Shown in pieces: positions 1 through 7,990 of a stretch of DNA of 64,000 nt. Each line of letters opens with the position of its first letter. Within the stretch, counting starts at the first letter, position 1. Position numbers and translations under genes: made by a program. The DNA is taken from the NCBI GenBank assembly GCA_023411175.1, contig JAEYPB010000062.1, forward strand, positions 59,593 to 123,592, written 5' to 3'. The notes beneath the pieces were generated by a model. It was not told the origin of the DNA. It saw nothing but the letters and a program-made list of their open reading frames with translations, and searched no databases. Source of the stretch: Bacillota bacterium (lineage in GTDB: Bacteria > Bacillota > Clostridia > Christensenellales > Aristaeellaceae).

Positions 1-812
1 GATTCCTCGCTGCCGCCCTGTTCCACGTTGGTGATGAGGTTGGTCACATTCGCATTGGCCCGCACATCGCCGGTCAGCCATTCGGGGAGCTCGATCAGTT
101 CGTCAAAGGGCAGCGTCACCTTCACCAGCGCGGCCGGCCTTGCGGGAACGCCGGTACCGATCAGCGTCTCGGTCAGCACCTCGCCCTTCACCCGCACGCC
201 GCCCAGATCCTGCGTCACGCCCGTCACCCGGGCGCTGGACCAGTCGATCAGCGCCAAACGCGCGTCGAGCTGCGCGGGAAGCGCCACGCTCTCCCGCAGC
301 ACCGCCTCGGCCCCGGCCTCGGCGCTTAGTTTCGTCGAGCAAATCTCGGTAAACCGCGCCTCCAGCGCCGGGATGGCCGCCGCCTGGGTAATGACGCTCA
401 GCGTGTCCAGCGCGCTGACCCTGGCGGTCAGGATGATCGACACCTGAAAAACCATCCGCCCGTTCTCGTAGGACGCCTCCACATGCTCCACCTGACCGGT
501 CACGGCCGCGATCATCCGGGGCTTCGCGCCGGGCGCCTCGATCGCCTGATTGAACTGCGCCTGAGCGGTCACCGCCCGGGGGCTCGTCTCTTCGCCCTGC
601 CGGTACACCGCCTGGCAGCGCACCGTTCCGTCCAGCAGCACGCGCCCCTCCTGCACCTCAACGGTGCCGATGGAGAGCGTCGCCTCCTCCATCAGCGGCT
701 CCACCGCCTCGCGCCCCGCGCCGGAAACCGTGGCCTCCGCCCGCACGAGCGCCTGGGCGCTTTCGCTCGCCACCTGGCGCTCCACTTCAATGGTTTGCCT
801 TTCCAGCTCCAC
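1..812 (-). CDS. DUF3794 (SPOCS domain) protein, 3' end missing
   Basis: The reading frame opens at a GTG (810-812) preceded by AAGGAGGG and runs off the left edge, giving about 270 N-terminal residues. The protein starts MELERQTIEVERQVASES. Near residues 45-145 it carries the alternating hydrophobic pattern of the DUF3794/SPOCS fold (stretches such as TVEVQEGRVLLDGTVRCQAVY and VTGQVEHVEASYENGRMVFQ). SPOCS domains are known from SipL, the partner of SpoIVA in spore coat assembly of clostridia, and from other sporulation proteins. A SipL would end in a LysM domain, but that part lies outside the window, so only the family is called. It is the main evidence for a spore-forming host. Confidence 0.75.
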   Translation of the reverse strand, partial: MELERQTIEVERQVASESAQALVRAEATVSGAGREAVEPLMEEATLSIGTVEVQEGRVLLDGTVRCQAVYRQGEETSPRAVTAQAQFNQAIEAPGAKPRMIAAVTGQVEHVEASYENGRMVFQVSIILTARVSALDTLSVITQAAAIPALEARFTEICSTKLSAEAGAEAVLRESVALPAQLDARLALIDWSSARVTGVTQDLGGVRVKGEVLTETLIGTGVPARPAALVKVTLPFDELIELPEWLTGDVRANANVTNLITNVEQGGSEE

Positions 813-1156
813 GTTCAGCCCTCCTTGTACCCTTTTGAGCGCGGTTGAAGGCCCGCGTCCGCTCCCCTTCATTGCTATGCGGCAGGCGGGGCGGATATAT
901 CAAAAACGGCGGACAAACCACACCGCAGCGCGCCCAAGGCATCAAAAAACCCTGCGGTTTTCGATGCGGAGGGAGAAAGCCTGCGCGCGCCTGAAGCTTT
1001 CTGTTCTTTCCGGGGGCGCGCTGACCAAAGGAACGGATAACGCCACCAATATGCGTACTGGTGGCGTTATCCCGCACCCGGCGTACACGCCGCCGGACAC
1101 CATTAAAACGTTGTGGAGTCTTTGCCGTTGTCTGAGTGCGCCCATCGGCGCGCTTT
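813..1156. other. Intergenic region between the DUF3794 and MFS genes
   Basis: About 340 bases without a supported gene. It contains two hairpin-forming sequences. At 939-967 a stem (GCATC..GATGC with inner AAAACC..GGTTTT) could form. At 1035-1072 there is a perfect 14-bp inverted repeat, described separately. Both genes are read leftwards, so at least one hairpin probably ends or processes the MFS transcript, although neither is followed by a proper T-tract on that strand. Confidence 0.5.
1035..1072. repeat. Perfect 14-bp inverted repeat with 10-base loop
   Basis: GGATAACGCCACCA (1035-1048) is the exact reverse complement of TGGTGGCGTTATCC (1059-1072). It lies about 85 bases past the MFS stop. 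Leftward transcripts would continue into GTTCCTTTGG, which is only weakly T-rich, so it may be a poor terminator, an mRNA-end stabiliser or a protein-binding palindrome. Confidence 0.6.
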
Positions 1157-2416
1157 TCACGCGCTCAAGGATTTTCCCGGCTGAACCGCCCTCGCGATCC
1201 CGAGCGCCACGGCCGCTTCCGCCGCCAGCAGGCACAGGTTCATCACGAGCGGCAGCGCCCGATCTAGCCCGGCAACTTGCCCGGCAATCCAGCCGGCGGG
1301 CGTACTGATCATAAGGATTGCGGCAAAAATCAAGCTGTTGACGCTCGCCCGTTCCGCGTCTGGTATGCTCAAGGACATCAAGGATTCGGACAAAGGGCCG
1401 ATGATTGCCAGCGCGAAGGCGTCGCATGCCGCGGAGAGGAAGACGATCCAAGCCGCGCCTGAGACAGGGCAGGCCACCAGCGCCGCGAGGCCGAGCGCCT
1501 GCGCCGTCAATCCGGTAAGAAGCGGGCGCCGGACGCGCAGGACGCTTATGCGCGGGCTGATCATGAGGTAAACGGCGAGGGCAACCGCCGATTTGAGGAA
1601 CGGGAACACCGAAATGACGGCGTTGCTTATGCCGTACCGCTCCGTGACAAACAGCGCCCAGAAGCTCGCCTGAATCGTGTTGAAGCACGTCATGAGCACC
1701 ATCAAAACAACGCACAGGCGCGTGCGCCTTTGCCCGAGAGCCGCAACAAACCCGTGCCAGCCGCCGAAGGTGAGCGCGAGCAGGGAACGCCCCCTGCACG
1801 CCTCCATGCGCCGCACGCCCATGCCGCTTTCGCGGGACAGCCGGTAGTGCAGAATGAACTTCACGGTCATCAGCACCATGGACAGCGCATACAGCGCGCG
1901 CATCGTTGGAACCAGCGTAAAGCGGTCGATGCACAGGCCCGCCAGCGGTGAAAGAAACCCGGCCACGAGCCCCATGACGTTCAAAATGGCGTAAACATGG
2001 ATGAGCCGCCCGCTGTCGCCATCCTCGACGATCATGCAACTGAAGCTGTTTCCGGTGATGCGCCACATGCTGTTCAAGGCCGCGGCAACCGCGAAATGCC
2101 AATAGCCCTGGGCGGCGGCCCAGAGCGCGCAAGGGATCATCCAACTGCCCAGTCCGAACACAAGCATCGTCCCGCGCCTGCCGTATTTGTCTACGATGGC
2201 GCCGGACAAGAGGCCCCACAGAAACTGCATCGCAAGGCTCAGGCTGGCGATAGCGCCAATCTGTGCGTCATTCAGGCCGATTGAGGACATGTAAAGGGCC
2301 GCGAAAGGCAAAAACAGATTGTATGGCACCGCCCACAAGGGCTCGGTAACCACGCATGCCCGCTGGTTTCCCTTCAGCGAGCATAAGGATTGCCACAGGG
2401 TGCAAATGGACTTCAT
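1157..2416 (-). CDS. MFS-family transporter
   Basis: A 419-residue integral membrane protein with about 12 hydrophobic segments, the usual size of a major facilitator. The loop between helices 2 and 3 has the MFS signature as GAIVDKYGRRGTMLVFG (near residue 75). The ATG start is 9 bases after AAGGAG. Small drug or metabolite exporters of Firmicutes look like this, but nothing in the sequence fixes the substrate. The gene stands alone behind its own consensus promoter and an untranslated leader of about 150 bases that holds a candidate 35-codon upstream ORF, an arrangement seen in inducible antibiotic efflux genes. Assignment as MFS is firm; a role in resistance is inference. Confidence 0.85.
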   Translation of the reverse strand: MKSICTLWQSLCSLKGNQRACVVTEPLWAVPYNLFLPFAALYMSSIGLNDAQIGAIASLSLAMQFLWGLLSGAIVDKYGRRGTMLVFGLGSWMIPCALWAAAQGYWHFAVAAALNSMWRITGNSFSCMIVEDGDSGRLIHVYAILNVMGLVAGFLSPLAGLCIDRFTLVPTMRALYALSMVLMTVKFILHYRLSRESGMGVRRMEACRGRSLLALTFGGWHGFVAALGQRRTRLCVVLMVLMTCFNTIQASFWALFVTERYGISNAVISVFPFLKSAVALAVYLMISPRISVLRVRRPLLTGLTAQALGLAALVACPVSGAAWIVFLSAACDAFALAIIGPLSESLMSLSIPDAERASVNSLIFAAILMISTPAGWIAGQVAGLDRALPLVMNLCLLAAEAAVALGIARAVQPGKSLSA

Positions 2417-2431
2417 ATGTAATTTCTCCTT

Positions 2432-2539
2432 CTATCCCCGGATGACATCAACTCCTTTCTCCGCATTCCGACCGGCTGGTTTGAAGGGCGCACCTTGAGG
2501 GCCTACTGCGCGCCGTACGCGCTTTCGCATCTCCGGCAT
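2432..2539 (-). CDS. Possible 35-aa upstream ORF in the MFS leader
   Basis: Within the MFS transcript leader an ATG (2537-2539) follows the purine-rich GGAAGGGGGGAAG by a suitable distance. It opens a 35-codon frame (MPEMRKRVRRAVGPQGAP...) that ends 15 bases before the MFS start codon. The peptide is strongly basic. It lies downstream of the mapped -10 box, so it would be on the transcript. It could be a regulatory leader peptide whose translation controls the transporter, or chance coding. Confidence 0.35.
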   Translation of the reverse strand: MPEMRKRVRRAVGPQGAPFKPAGRNAEKGVDVIRG

Positions 2540-2578
2540 CGCGCTTCCCCCCTTCCGGCCTACTTCGATATTACTGCA

Positions 2579-2608
2579 ATTATATTGAATGTGTATGTCC
2601 GGTGTCAA
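2579..2608 (-). promoter_or_regulatory. Consensus sigma-A promoter for the MFS gene
   Basis: On the minus strand TTGACA (2603-2608) and TATAAT (2579-2584) are separated by 18 bases. Both boxes match the consensus perfectly. Transcription should start near 2572, giving a leader of about 155 bases. Confidence 0.8.
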
Positions 2609-2731
2609 TCGCAAAGTTGCACGACTATGGTTTTCCCACACATCCTGTGCGTATTTCGAGGTGCGCCGCGCGCTTTGCTGGCTCGGCATCTCGGACGCGC
2701 TGAAAACCGTCGCCACCACGGTTCGCAGCCC

Positions 2732-2760
2732 TTGACAGCCAACGATGATTGGCCTACAAT
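2732..2760 (+). promoter_or_regulatory. Promoter for the DUF998 operon, with palindromic spacer
   Basis: TTGACA (2732-2737), a 17-base spacer and TACAAT (2755-2760). The spacer is an inverted repeat, GCCAA-CGATGA-TTGGC (2738-2753), so a repressor or activator may bind between the two boxes. It sits back to back with the MFS promoter. Confidence 0.7.
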
Positions 2761-2799
2761 GGGCTAACCGTCATCGGCTGAAAAAAGGCATATGGAGCT

Positions 2800-2919
2800 A
2801 TGCCTTATACAAGCACCATAAAGTATAAGGATATTTCCCAAGCAATGCTTGATGAGCGTATGGAACAACACGTACGGCAGTGCAACAGACATTATAGAAT
2901 CGGAGGAGATTTCGCATGA
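2800..2919 (+). CDS. Possible 39-aa ORF coupled to the DUF998 gene
   Basis: This frame (MPYTSTIKYKDISQAMLDER...) lies between the promoter at 2732-2760 and the DUF998 gene. Its TGA overlaps the DUF998 ATG as ATGA (2916-2919). Such an overlap suggests translational coupling, but the upstream ribosome site is poor (GGAG only two bases from the ATG, AAGG farther off). I recognise no family. It may be a real small protein, a leader, or the relic of a longer gene. Confidence 0.35.
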   Translation: MPYTSTIKYKDISQAMLDERMEQHVRQCNRHYRIGGDFA

Positions 2920-3596
2920 AGAGGACATTGATCCATTGGTGCGGCTTGTTGGGCATTGTCAGTCTGTTATCGTACACGGCTGCGGTGATCTTTTCTCCTC
3001 TGGCGTATCCCGGTTACCAATGGATGGCACAGGCAGTGAGCGATTTGAGCGCAACCAACGCTCCCTCAAGAATGCTGTGGGCACAGCTCTCGTCCCTCTA
3101 TGGTGTCTGCGGCATGATCTCAATCATGATGGTCTGCGTGTTTATCCAAGGTAAACTCAACAAGACACTGCGCAGCGGAATCTATCTGTTTGCAGCCATG
3201 AATTGGGTATCCAGCATAGGCTATGCCATGTTTCCGATATCTGACCGGGGAAACGCTGGAACATTCCAGGATATAATGCACATTTATGCGGTGACTGTAC
3301 CTGTGGTTCTTCTCTCCATTCTCTCCCTTGCCCTCATAATGGTCGGAGGGTATCGTGACATACGCTACCGTTATCTGGCGAATTGGGCAACCGCCGCGTT
3401 GCTGCTGATGTTTGTGGGGGCAATAGGGGTGGGCGTCGTGCCGGCAGAGTACTTTGGCATTCCCGAGCGCTTCAGCGTATTTGCCGCAACCGGATTCAAT
3501 GCGGTATTGGGTGCTTGCCTGTTCGGAGGTTTTTCGGAGGGAAAATCCCAAAGGCACGACGCGCAAGCTCCAATATCCCGTTATTCAACCCCATAG
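2916..3596 (+). CDS. DUF998 family membrane protein
   Basis: A 226-residue protein with about six hydrophobic helices, beginning with an uncleaved N-terminal helix (WCGLLGIVSLLSYTAAVIF). The AQAVSDLSA stretch near residue 42, after the first helix, and the overall length are typical of DUF998, a family of small polytopic membrane proteins without a known biochemical role. GGAGGA precedes the ATG by 10 bases. It is the last gene behind the promoter at 2732-2760. The function is unknown. Confidence 0.75.
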   Translation: MKRTLIHWCGLLGIVSLLSYTAAVIFSPLAYPGYQWMAQAVSDLSATNAPSRMLWAQLSSLYGVCGMISIMMVCVFIQGKLNKTLRSGIYLFAAMNWVSSIGYAMFPISDRGNAGTFQDIMHIYAVTVPVVLLSILSLALIMVGGYRDIRYRYLANWATAALLLMFVGAIGVGVVPAEYFGIPERFSVFAATGFNAVLGACLFGGFSEGKSQRHDAQAPISRYSTP

Positions 3597-3682
3597 GTTC
3601 TTTCCCCTGCACGTGGAGCCGGATGATGTTCTCCTTCAAAATCGCATATCCAGGCGAAGCTTGCCCGATAAGCAAAAGACTC

Positions 3683-4141
3683 TCATGCCTTGGACGATTG
3701 CAAGCTTTTGCATATTGCTACGATCTCCCGGTTCACCTGTTCGACGATATCGTGGAGCTTGTCCGAAAGGACAGGAGACAGCCCTTCGAAAAAACCGATC
3801 TCCGCTGCCTGTATGCCAATTAGAAACCCCGTCACTTTTCTTTCTCCGTAGAGAAGTGCGTGCAAAAGGCTGACATCATGGCAGAACGCCTTGGGTGGGA
3901 AATACCGTTCGCACTCTTCAAAGGGGATGGTAATCACCATACCTGCGGGCAATTCGAATTGCACCGCGTCCAGAATGATCACGGTGTCCCCGTCCTCAAT
4001 GCTTAACAGGCAATTCTCCACAAAGATTTCACCTTGGAAAACCGTGGCGTTTGGCGGTAGATCCAAGCGTGCTGACACGGCTACGCCAATGACGTCGTCG
4101 CACAGCAGCGGATTGCCCACACCGAAGATTTTGAGGCTCAC
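3683..4141 (-). CDS. [NiFe]-hydrogenase maturation protease (M52/HyaD family)
   Basis: A 152-residue cytoplasmic endopeptidase that removes the C-terminal tail of the hydrogenase large subunit after nickel insertion. The N-terminus has the family motif GVGNPLLCDDVIG. The metal-recognition residues are expected at Asp17 of that motif, the Asp of IILDAVQF (near residue 58) and the His of CHDVSLLHALL (near residue 92). Its ATG overlaps the large-subunit stop (ATGA, 4138-4141), so the two are translated together. This fits the substrate, whose cleavable tail is the 14 residues after the last ligand motif. Confidence 0.9.
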   Translation of the reverse strand: MSLKIFGVGNPLLCDDVIGVAVSARLDLPPNATVFQGEIFVENCLLSIEDGDTVIILDAVQFELPAGMVITIPFEECERYFPPKAFCHDVSLLHALLYGERKVTGFLIGIQAAEIGFFEGLSPVLSDKLHDIVEQVNREIVAICKSLQSSKA

Positions 4142-5559
4142 GCAATCTGGAAGCTGAAGGGCTCCGCCCTATCCGAGACGACATGCGCCGCGCAGTTCAG
4201 ACATGGATCAAACGAGCGCACGATGCGGCCGGCGATGATCTTCGCTTTTTTTTGATCCTCGATCGGCGTTCCGATCAGCGCCTGTTCACAAGCGCCATGC
4301 CGGCCGTCTTCGCTCTTTGGTGACATGTTCCAATTCGATGGAGGCAGGATGGTGTATCTTCCAATCTTTTGATTCTCGATTCGAATCCAATGCCCAAGTC
4401 CGCCGCGCATCGCGCCAATCAGCGCATGGCCTTCGCCGCTTTCGGGAACTTTCCATTCCGCCTGGTAGCCGGGTTGCATCCGAACATACTCCAGCATCAG
4501 CCCCACTTTCTCGCAAACCATCCGCGTGAACAGGGCTCGCGCCATGACGCGGCCGAGCGCGCCCGTATCGCCGGAATAGTCCCCGCTGACGATGAGCCCG
4601 GCCAGGGGGCCGGTTTCGACGGCTCTGCCCGCGTATCTCGGAGCCTCGACCCAGGAATACGCGCCGGGTTTCGCAAAATCCAGCGTCGGCGGCGCATCCA
4701 GCGGGCGCGACAGGTCCTGCTCCGCTTTTAGCCAGGAATACCGGATGCTTTCCGTAATCCGATCCGGGTTTACTTCCGAAAAGACGCCATCCAGCAGAAT
4801 CCCCGGTTTCGTCACCCAGAACAATTCGGGCAAGAAGTCAAAATAGCCGTAACTCATGTAGTTGCCGTTCCCGCTCCCCCATTTAAGGTATTCGGGGTAG
4901 TATTCCATCAAGAGCGCGACGTCGGGAATCATGACGTCCGTCACAAACAGGCTGAGGTCGTGGAGGATGGCTTTGACGATGCTGTACATATCGATATCAA
5001 AATTGGTCGTGACGCCACCTAAAAAAATTCCGTGGTTGTGCGGGGCTTTGCCGGCGATGGTCGCAAGCGCCTTATGCGCACTCCGGCTGAATCCAATGGA
5101 CGCCTGATAATGCGAGACCAGGAGCGCATTGATTTTGGGCGGAAGCCTGAAGTCGGTTTCGTCCGCTGGCGCGGTGGTGAACAGCGGCGGGATGCCGCAG
5201 ATGTCCGCGTAATCCGGAACCGCCAATTGATAGATCTGCCGGATGTTGTTCTGGATGGTGTCAAACCCAAGCGCCATCGCGCGGATCAGTTCGCCGTTGA
5301 AATCCGGCGTGATCCCCATGGCCATCTCCAGCGCCATCGTGGAGGCGACCGTGTGAGCTACGGAGCAGATGCCGCAGGTTCTCGAAGTGAGGCGGATGGC
5401 ATCCAGTGGCGGTCTGCCCTCAAGCATGCGGTTCAGCCCGCGATACTGCATGCCGCCGCTTTGGGAATCCGTAATTCTTCCTTGCTCGATCTGAATGTTA
5501 AGGGACATCAGCCCGCTGACGCGCGTGACCGGATCGATTTCTATCAGCGTCCTCGCCAT
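4138..5559 (-). CDS. [NiFe]-hydrogenase large (catalytic) subunit
   Basis: A 473-residue protein carrying the Ni-Fe active site. Both ligand motifs are visible: RTCGICSVAH (near residue 62) and, at the C-terminus, DPCLNCAAH followed by a 14-residue tail ending FSFQIA that the neighbouring M52 protease would remove. The start at 5559 (MARTLIEIDPVTRVSG) is chosen because GGAGGGG precedes it and family members begin there; the longer open frame upstream reads through the small-subunit gene. It starts 2 bases after the small-subunit stop. No maturation genes hypA-F are in the window, so they must be elsewhere. Confidence 0.93.
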   Translation of the reverse strand: MARTLIEIDPVTRVSGLMSLNIQIEQGRITDSQSGGMQYRGLNRMLEGRPPLDAIRLTSRTCGICSVAHTVASTMALEMAMGITPDFNGELIRAMALGFDTIQNNIRQIYQLAVPDYADICGIPPLFTTAPADETDFRLPPKINALLVSHYQASIGFSRSAHKALATIAGKAPHNHGIFLGGVTTNFDIDMYSIVKAILHDLSLFVTDVMIPDVALLMEYYPEYLKWGSGNGNYMSYGYFDFLPELFWVTKPGILLDGVFSEVNPDRITESIRYSWLKAEQDLSRPLDAPPTLDFAKPGAYSWVEAPRYAGRAVETGPLAGLIVSGDYSGDTGALGRVMARALFTRMVCEKVGLMLEYVRMQPGYQAEWKVPESGEGHALIGAMRGGLGHWIRIENQKIGRYTILPPSNWNMSPKSEDGRHGACEQALIGTPIEDQKKAKIIAGRIVRSFDPCLNCAAHVVSDRAEPFSFQIA

Positions 5560-5560
5560 C

Positions 5561-6529
5561 TCATGCCCCTCCTTCGGTCGGGTAGATGACAAAAGGCTCC
5601 ATCTTGTCAGGAAAACCGCTGTTCGCGCAGCCGATGCATGTGGTGTTGGCGCCGATGGGCCAATTGTTGGAGTTGTTCCAGCGCGTAAACGGGCAGGCGG
5701 TGTTGGTGATGGGGCCGCGGCAGCCGAGCGCAAACATGCATTCCGGCTCCCCGAACCGCGCGGCGAAGTCCTGCCGGTCGAAATAGGAGCGGCGTGGACA
5801 GAGCCTGTGGATGGTCGTCCCATAATACACAAGCGGCCTGCCCTCTTCATCCACGGGAGGTTGTCCGAAATTTACCAGATACGCAAAAATCCCCAGCGCC
5901 CATTCCGGGTGGCACGGGCAGCCCGGCGCACGGATGACAGAACGGCCTAAAAGCGTCTGAACGTCCACAGCCTCGGTTTCGTTGGGGCTTGCCGCCGTCG
6001 GGCCGCCGTAACAGGCGCAGGTGCCGATGCAAAGCACGTCACGGGCTTTGGCGGCAGCGTATTTCACAGCTGCTTCGGCGGTGATCAACTCTCCCCGGTG
6101 CTTTGCGATCACGGCGCAATGCCCGCCCTGTGCCAGCGGGATCGCGCCGCTCACCACGAGCAGATATTCCTCGCCGGACTCGACGACGTTGACGATGTCC
6201 TGATAGGCCAGTTCGCCCTGATCCGCCATGATGCTGGCGAAAAAGGTGATATCCACCATCTGGGTGAGCCAATAGAGGATGTCCGGATCCGAACCGTTGA
6301 GCATCGCAATGAATTCCGCAAAACAGCCGGACGTTTCAATCCAGATCGCCTTGAGCCGTCTTCGTTCCCCGTTTTGAATTTTCTCAACAGCCATTTTGGC
6401 CATTTCAACCGGGCTGGGATCAGCCAGGTCAGAAGTGGGGTTTTGGGGAATGATGGATGCGGGATCTTTCCCGGGTTTCGAGGTGCCCTGCCCCGGAAAA
6501 TACCACACCAGCGGCTTCTGATCGCTCAC
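5561..6529 (-). CDS. [NiFe]-hydrogenase small (electron-transfer) subunit, no Tat signal
   Basis: A 322-residue Fe-S protein that passes electrons between the Ni-Fe site and a partner. There is no twin-arginine signal, so the enzyme should be cytosolic. Ligands for the distal and medial clusters are all present: HRLC, ECMFALGC, then TACPFTRWNN, and TTCIGC with Pro in the medial loop, consistent with a 3Fe-4S medial cluster. Of the proximal-cluster ligands, CIGTCACYGG and APGCPC are present, but the first motif reads IETSGCFAE where most families have ECTGC, so the first cysteine is Thr. The gene overlaps the upstream cytochrome b5 gene by 4 bases. Confidence 0.9.
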   Translation of the reverse strand: MSDQKPLVWYFPGQGTSKPGKDPASIIPQNPTSDLADPSPVEMAKMAVEKIQNGERRRLKAIWIETSGCFAEFIAMLNGSDPDILYWLTQMVDITFFASIMADQGELAYQDIVNVVESGEEYLLVVSGAIPLAQGGHCAVIAKHRGELITAEAAVKYAAAKARDVLCIGTCACYGGPTAASPNETEAVDVQTLLGRSVIRAPGCPCHPEWALGIFAYLVNFGQPPVDEEGRPLVYYGTTIHRLCPRRSYFDRQDFAARFGEPECMFALGCRGPITNTACPFTRWNNSNNWPIGANTTCIGCANSGFPDKMEPFVIYPTEGGA

Positions 6530-6825
6530 GGATTCGCCCCCTGTTCCCGCAAAATGCCTACGGCAAAGCTATGCCGCTTCAGTTTTTCAAATTCATCGGG
6601 GTGCGCTTGATAATACTCGGTCAGGTCTTCTCCCTGCTTCATGCCAAGATAAGTGCCGCCTCCCCACATCTCAGCGTGCGTCACATTGTAGACGACCCCG
6701 CCGATTGCGATCAGTCCCGGCCTGCCGCCCCGGCCGTTATAATAAGAGCGAAGCTGCTCCATCGTGTAAATGCGGGAAGTCGTCAAATCCCCGCCGATGT
6801 TGTTACACCGCGGACACTTATGCAC
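6526..6825 (-). CDS. Cytochrome b5-like heme/steroid-binding protein
   Basis: A small soluble protein of about 99 residues. A CPRC knuckle lies near the start (KCPRCNNIGG), followed by the compact bacterial cytochrome b5-like fold (YTMEQLRSYYNGRGGRP, IGGVVYNVTHAEMWGGG, GEDLTEYYQAHP, HSFAVGIL). The GTG at 6825 is preferred because GGGGGTGG precedes it; an ATG at 6855 has no ribosome site. It is the first gene of the hydrogenase operon and overlaps the small subunit by ATGA. It is therefore a candidate electron partner of the hydrogenase, replacing the membrane cytochrome b of respiratory enzymes. Heme binding is inferred from the family. Confidence 0.8.
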   Translation of the reverse strand: MHKCPRCNNIGGDLTTSRIYTMEQLRSYYNGRGGRPGLIAIGGVVYNVTHAEMWGGGTYLGMKQGEDLTEYYQAHPDEFEKLKRHSFAVGILREQGANP

Positions 6826-6977
6826 CTTGCCACCCCCATTCTGTCTCCAAACCATTGTATGCCAAACAGAATGCAGAAACGCCTATTTACCTTATCTACC
6901 TCGTTTCCCCGGATGGCGCAGGGCGACCGCATATCCTCCATGAGCGGGACATATTCTTGCCGAGGGAAGGAGGGATT

Positions 6978-7811
6978 ATGATGAATACCAAGACAAATAT
7001 GCCCGTCACTTTTGTTATGAGTCAATCCTCAGCGGACAGCTCAACCAATGCTCAGGGGCTTACGGTTTATCTGGACTCCGAGCCTTATCCCACTGTTGAC
7101 AAAGGCTCAGATCCAATTACGGTTCGGATGCTCAAGGAAGATTACGCCGGCGCGGTCAGCGAGATGACCGCCGTTTCACAGTACATATACCAGAACATCC
7201 TCAGTACGGGCAACGAGTCCTTTGCCAACGCAATTCTACAGATCGGAATCGTTGAGATGAGCCACCTGGACATGCTCGGCGACGCAATCATGGCTCTGGG
7301 CGGCAACCCATCCCTTGGCAACGGGTCGATCTTTTGGAACGGTAAGCTGGTGAACTACGCCAGAACACTGCCTGAAATGCTGAGGGCTAACATCGAAGCC
7401 GAGACGCAGGCCATCGCGAGCTACGAAAGGCACGCCGCGAACACGACAAACACATCGGTTCGCGCCTTACTCAAGCGTATCATCAAAGACGAACAGTTGC
7501 ATTTGCGTTTCTTCCGGGAAACCCTGGCAGGCCTTACGGGCACGCCTTCCGCGCAAGCCACTGTAGCCGCTGCCGACCCGCCCGCGCTTGAACTCACACT
7601 GGCGGAACTTGCCTTCTATGACGGAAAGGACGGTCGTCCCGCTTACATCGCCAACAACGGCGTCATCTATGATGTGACCAATTCGCCCGCTTGGGAAGAT
7701 GGCGAGCATGAAGACTACTTGGCGGGAAGAGATCTGACCGCTGATTTCGCAAATGCCCGCCATGGCGAATCGGTGATGGTCGGGATTCCAGTGGTCGGCA
7801 AGCTGATATAA
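6978..7811 (+). CDS. Ferritin-like diiron domain fused to cytochrome b5-like domain
   Basis: A 277-residue protein. Residues about 50-185 form a four-helix ferritin-like bundle with the expected carboxylate/histidine pairs (EMTAVSQYIY, EMSHLDML, EAETQAIASYERH, KDEQLHLRFF). Residues about 205-277 are a cytochrome b5-like domain (LAELAFYDGKDGRPAYI, IYDVTNSPAWEDG). The start is the first of two adjacent ATGs, after GAAGGAGGG. It is transcribed divergently from the hydrogenase operon across about 150 bases. The same b5-like domain occurs in the first gene of that operon, which suggests a shared redox job such as peroxide or oxygen protection. That link is inference. Confidence 0.8.
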   Translation: MMNTKTNMPVTFVMSQSSADSSTNAQGLTVYLDSEPYPTVDKGSDPITVRMLKEDYAGAVSEMTAVSQYIYQNILSTGNESFANAILQIGIVEMSHLDMLGDAIMALGGNPSLGNGSIFWNGKLVNYARTLPEMLRANIEAETQAIASYERHAANTTNTSVRALLKRIIKDEQLHLRFFRETLAGLTGTPSAQATVAAADPPALELTLAELAFYDGKDGRPAYIANNGVIYDVTNSPAWEDGEHEDYLAGRDLTADFANARHGESVMVGIPVVGKLI

Positions 7812-7840
7812 TGTAACATTAATTCTTTTGTGAGAATCGG

Positions 7841-7881
7841 GCTGTTGCAGGCACGGAACCTGCAGCAGCTTATTGTCTCTT
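7841..7881 (+). terminator. Likely terminator after the ferritin-b5 gene
   Basis: GCTGTTGCAGG (7841-7851) pairs with CCTGCAGCAGC (7859-7869), with one G-T wobble. The T-rich TTATTGTCTCTT follows. It is 30 bases past the stop codon. Confidence 0.55.
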
Positions 7882-7990
7882 CGGTCAACCACTTCGCTTA
7901 TATCCCTGGTTCGAAGATAAAAAACGAACTTTTGGGCAAGAATACTGTCGGAACATGCCGGTACCAAACCGCGCCCAAGGAGGTCGTTCC

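Noticed and set aside
942..2219. Long open frame on the minus strand over the MFS gene
   Set aside because: It is Arg/His-rich, lacks domains and is the shadow of the MFS gene in a GC-rich region.
4138..5850. Longer hydrogenase large-subunit frame starting at 5850
   Set aside because: The extra 97 residues are low-complexity and overlap the small-subunit gene in another frame; the start at 5559 has a strong ribosome site and matches the family N-terminus.
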